Assembly: GCA_963575745.1 (NCBI GenBank)
Contig: CAUYUJ010008557.1
Location: 495,636-559,635, forward strand
Source: Prorocentrum cordatum
Lineage: Eukaryota; Sar; Dinophyceae; Prorocentrales; Prorocentraceae
Direction of reading: 5' to 3'
DNA: 64,000 bases
Position 1 is the stretch's first letter, and each line of letters begins with the position of its first letter. The notes under the pieces were generated by a model that had not been told where the DNA came from, made no database searches, and worked only from the letters and a program-made list of their open reading frames with translations. This document shows, piece after piece, positions 60,784 through 64,000 of the stretch. Made by a program: the position numbers and the translations under genes.

Positions 60784-63351
60784 ATGGGGCGTGTCTCGAA
60801 CGCGGCCCCCGCAACAGCTGGCGCGAAAGCGAAGGCTCGAGCTAACGCAGAGGACAAGAAGGCTCGCGCAAAAGAGCTGCGTGCGTTGAACTACGACCAC
60901 GAGCGTGCGATGGCTCGCATGCGGACCGATCGGCACTGGAAACTGTCACCTTCGAAACTGGCGGCGCCACGATTGGGGGCGCATGGTCCACCCCTTCCCT
61001 GCCCGAGGCCTGGAGCAGTTAAGGGGTCATGCGTGCCTCGTCCGACGTCGCCGCCTGACCCGATTTGCTGGTTATCCAACTGCCACGCCAGGACACGCCT
61101 CGCCAGGGAGAAGCCCCAGGTGAAGGCCGAGTGGGACGCCCTGGGCACCACGGGCAAGAAGGACTGGGTGAAGAAGTGGGCCATGACAGGCCAGCTGGCG
61201 GAGGACGAGGAGGATGACTGATCGAGGAGCAGGAGGAGGAGGAGGAGAAGGAGGAGGAGGAGGAAGAGGAACAAACAGGGGAATGATAAGAAAACGATGA
61301 GGAGGACGATGAAACTCGATCCTCGTCCTCTTCGTCGTCGATCCTCCTCCTCCTCCTCCTCCTCCTCCTCCTCCGTCCCTCCTCCTCCTCCTCCTCCTCC
61401 TCCCTCGCCTCTCCACAGTGCCCCTCCTCCTCCTCCTCCTCCTCCTCCTCCTCCTCCTCCTCCCCTTCTTCCTCATCCTCCTCCTCCTCCTCCTTCTCCT
61501 GCTCGTCCTCCTCCAGCCTTTCCTATGGGAAAGGGTTGGCAACTTCTCTGAGAGGCGACTTCAGCTGGTGCGAGTTTTACAAGAAGGAGACGCGCCGCCT
61601 GAGCGAGAGTAAGGGCCAGAAGGGCATGTTCTGGGACGAGGATAAGATGCTGGTGGAGTTCGGGTGGACGGAGGCCAACAAGGACACTCCTACTGGACAG
61701 AGGCGCGATCGCTCATCCTTCTCCTCCCCCTCCTCCCGCCTCACCCTCCTCCAGGCCCCCCTCCATCCTCCACCTCCCCCTCCTCTTCTGGGTGCCCCAT
61801 CTTTTTCCATGATCCCCCTCCATCCTGGCCTCTGTCCCCCCCCTCCATCCCTCAACCCTCCCCCTCCATCGACCCTTCCTTACCCTCCTCGCCCTCCATC
61901 CTCCATTCTCCCCCTCCGCCCTTCCGCGCCCCTCCATCCTCCCCCATCCTCTCTCGACCCACTCCTACTTCCTAGTTCCCCTCCTCCTCCTCCTCCTCCT
62001 CCTCCTCCTCCTCCTCCTCCTTGGATCCCCCATCCCCCCCCCATCCTCGGCCCCCCTTCATCCTATTCCGCGCGCCTCCTCCCCGCGGGCCCGCCAGGGC
62101 TTGGCTGAAGACGCAGAACGTCATGAAGCAGTGCAAGGCGATGAAGGGCTTTACTACGGCGGTGAGGGCATCAAGAGATGTGAGGAGGAGAAGGAGGAGA
62201 GAGAGGAGGCGAGGATCGAGGAGGCAGGAGGAGGCCTCCGGCAAGAGGAACAGGAGGAGGATGAGGAGGAGAAAGAGGAGGAGGAGGAGGAGGAGTAGGA
62301 GGAGGAATAGGAGGAGAAAGAGGAGGAGGAGGAGGAGGACGAGGAGGAAGATGAGGAGGAGAAATAGGAGGAGACAGAGGAGGAGCAGGAGGAGGAGGAG
62401 GAGTAGGAGGAGGAGGAGGAGGAGAAAGAGGAGGAGGAGGAGGAGGACGAGGAGGAAGATGAGGAGGAGAAATAGGAGGAGACAGAGGAGGAGCAGGAGG
62501 AGGAGGAGGAGTAGGAGGAGGAGGAGGAATGCATGGGCAGATGTTGGTGAGCGGAGGTGGATGACCAGACTGGGGAGATGCTGCATCGCCGCCTGCTGAA
62601 GTACGACGATTACTTCACGCAGAAGGAGAAGACGATCGAGACCAAGTTCTCCTCCGAGAAGGTTCCCCTCGAGGCCGCCCGCGCAGCCAAGCAGATCAGC
62701 CAGAAGAGGAAGGCGCGCTTGGACATCGTGGAGCCCCGCCTTAAACCTTTGCGCATCCAATGCAGGATACGCCATCGAGCAGATCGATGGCGTATCCTGC
62801 AATGGATGCGCAAGGGTGCGAGGTTCAGGCGATATCGAGCGCCCCTGGCCAGGGCATCGGGCAGTCATCCAGCGACGTGGGTTCCTCCGCTAGCGAGGCG
62901 TCGTGTGAGTCGAGCGATGATGAGATCGAGCGCGTCGAGAGCGCGAAGAAGAAGAAGATGGGCAAGAACGACAGCTCGGCGGCAATCGACAAATCAAATG
63001 TGGTGTTCGGACGAGTGGCCTCTCTCGAGGCGGTGTTTGAGGGCCTCCAGAAGAAGTCGGAGAGCTGGTACACTCCTTTCGCCCCAGGGGTGGAGAAGGG
63101 GCTCGCCACCCTTCAGGGGCTGAAGTTGGAGCTGACGGCTATCATCCAGGGGTTTCTAGGGGAAGATGGCTGAGGGGGATGGCCGAGGAGGCCTAGGAGG
63201 GAGGCACGGGAGGGGGAGGAAGAGGAAGAGGGGGAGAAGGAGGAGGATGAGGAGGAGGAGGAGAAGGAGGAGGAGGAGGCAAGGAAGTAGGAGGATGAGG
63301 AGTAGGATGAGGATGAGGAGGATGAGACGAGGCCACCTCGAAGCCTCAGCC

Positions 63352-63383
<32 letters not shown>

Positions 63384-63831
63384 CCCTCCTCCTCCTCCTT
63401 CTCCTCCTCCTCCCCATCCTGCTCATTCTGCTCCTCCTCCTCGTCCTCATCCTCCTCCTCCTCCTCCTCCTCTTCCCTCCTCCTCCTCGATCCATCTCGT
63501 GATCTCGGGGCTTCTCGAGGCCTTCGGAGCTGGGTGGCCTCTCGAGGCCGTCTTGAGATCTTCTCGAGGCCATCGATCTGGGGGCCTTCGAGGCCCAAGC
63601 GGTCGGAGCTCGAGATGGCCCCGAGGCTGTCATCGCCCCGTGTCCCCTCCCCGTCCGCGAGCCAGGTCGGGCGAGGAGACCATGTCCCTTGACGAGATCG
63701 AGGGTAAGCTGGCCAAGGACGCCGAGCCAGCAGCGATGACGATGGTGATGGCGATGACGACGAGGGCGACGATGACGATGACGACGACGAAGACGACGAT
63801 TACGGTTGACGTTGACGATGGCGATGACTAA
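60784..63831 (+). CDS. Gene E: paralogue of gene C in the second element
   Basis: Inferred exons are 60784-60923, 61092-61189, 61555-61666, 62098-62161, 62557 to about 62730, about 62823-63149 and about 63660 onward. The second to fourth exons equal their gene C partners in length and phase (98, 112, 64 nt). Donors appear to be GA (60924), GC (61190), GA (61667) and GT (62162). The first exon is basic and ends HERAMARMR. The sixth encodes a Ser-rich stretch, KKKKMGK and a helical part ending AIIQ, aligned with KSIQ of gene C; the formal stop of that frame is at 63171-63173. The last exon, ETMSLDEIEGKLAKDAE, aligns with the gene C end and reads into GATGAC repeat, with a stop at 63829-63831 in that frame. 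The end is uncertain. A 65-bp hairpin lies at the fifth/sixth junction. No family is recognised. Confidence 0.55.
61320..61520. repeat. CTCCTC intron filler of gene E
   Basis: Polypyrimidine on the + strand, opposite in strand bias to most other introns in the window. It precedes the exon at 61555. Similar CT-rich filler lies at 61720-62050. Confidence 0.75.
62165..62530. repeat. GAGGAG intron filler with internal duplication
   Basis: Polypurine with two near-identical 123-bp stretches containing GGAGGAAGATGAGGAGGAGA (about 62344 and 62450). It lies between the exons at 62098 and 62557. Confidence 0.7.
62749..62813. repeat. 65-bp hairpin element at an exon junction of gene E
   Basis: Two 30-nt arms (62749-62778 and 62784-62813) pair with a single mismatch around a 5-nt loop (GCAGA). 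The outer ends read TTGCGCATCC/GGATGCGCAA. It separates two coding stretches that are in different frames, so it probably forms most of a short intron. Confidence 0.75.
63175..63610. repeat. GAGGAG then CTCCTC filler
   Basis: A purine block (63210-63330) switches to a pyrimidine block (63350-63490), followed by CTCGAGGCC-rich text. It probably lies in the last intron of gene E. Confidence 0.65.
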
Positions 63832-64000
63832 TTACGATGACGACGATGATGACGATGATGATGATGACGACGATAGCGAAGACGACGAGGGCGACGACTA
63901 TGATGACGAGGACAATGGCGATGACGAAGATGACGACGAGAACGATGATGACGAAGGGGCGGTGACGATGATGACGATGATGACGATGATGACGATGATG
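63715..64000. repeat. GACGATGATGACGATG repeat to the window end
   Basis: A triplet repeat that continues past the window. The final inferred exon of gene E reads into it. Confidence 0.7.

Larger units (their letters stand above)
49342..64000 (+). mobile_element. Second, diverged copy of the large element (left part)
   Basis: It begins TACCCAGGCATG, matching 9 of 13 positions of the first element's terminus, followed by a similar AGxxGTxATTTTTT…TTATGTC pattern. The content matches the first element in order: gene D like gene B, a palindrome, a T-rich satellite, a GCAGGCGA…GATATTGCA motif, then gene E like gene C. Offsets of the palindrome from the left end are about 9.4 kb in both. No transposase or right terminus is present before the window ends. 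It interrupts the C terminus of the Helitron-region ORF. Confidence 0.55.

Overview
The window looks like nuclear DNA of a dinoflagellate. It is GC-rich. Small exons are scattered through long polypurine (GAG/GAT) or CT-rich introns, several introns appear to use GC or GA donors with AG|G acceptors, and large multi-frame mobile-element reading frames of a dinoflagellate type are present. No bacterial operon, rRNA, tRNA, CRISPR array or spliced-leader relic was seen. Names and families come from reading motifs; no database search was run. Every gene model of small exons is inferred from homology between loci inside this window.

Layout. 1-5307: the 3' end of a gene cut by the window edge, low-complexity DNA, and a decayed gag-like pseudogene (2112-3442). 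5308-9294 and 29917-31551: two halves of one retroelement-like polyprotein, interrupted by a 20.6-kb insertion. 9295-29918: that insertion, a large element ending in the inverted repeat TACCCTGACATCC, whose outer TA also serves as the target-site duplication. It carries three genes on the + strand: an unrecognised eight-exon gene (10450-15997, called B), an unrecognised gene of about nine exons (20897-24706, called C), and a DDE-transposase-like gene (25879-28061). 31552-31651: a 100-N assembly gap. 31877-49341: a Helitron-type coding region in several frames, with a DUF6570-like N-terminal domain, an HUH Rep domain and a PIF1-type helicase. 49342-64000: the left part of a second, diverged copy of the large element. 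It begins with a related terminus inside the last codons of the Helitron-type gene and carries D (50778-55598, paralogue of B) and E (60784 to about 63831, paralogue of C) in the same order and orientation. Its transposase and right end should lie beyond the window.

The strongest observation is this pair of nested large elements. Deleting the first element and one TA rejoins the host reading frame exactly (…LTY/GQEH…). B and D, and C and E, share exon order, and several exons have identical lengths and phases (95/95 and 76/76 nt; 98/98, 112/112 and 64/64 nt) while intron sequence differs completely. Non-coding landmarks between the genes (an 18-bp palindrome, a T-rich satellite, a GCAGGCGA…GATATTGCA motif) lie at nearly the same offsets from the left ends. 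The element therefore looks like a transposon-like unit that carries two intron-rich genes of unknown function. Smaller hairpins within the D intron and at the E exon junction resemble introner or MITE insertions.
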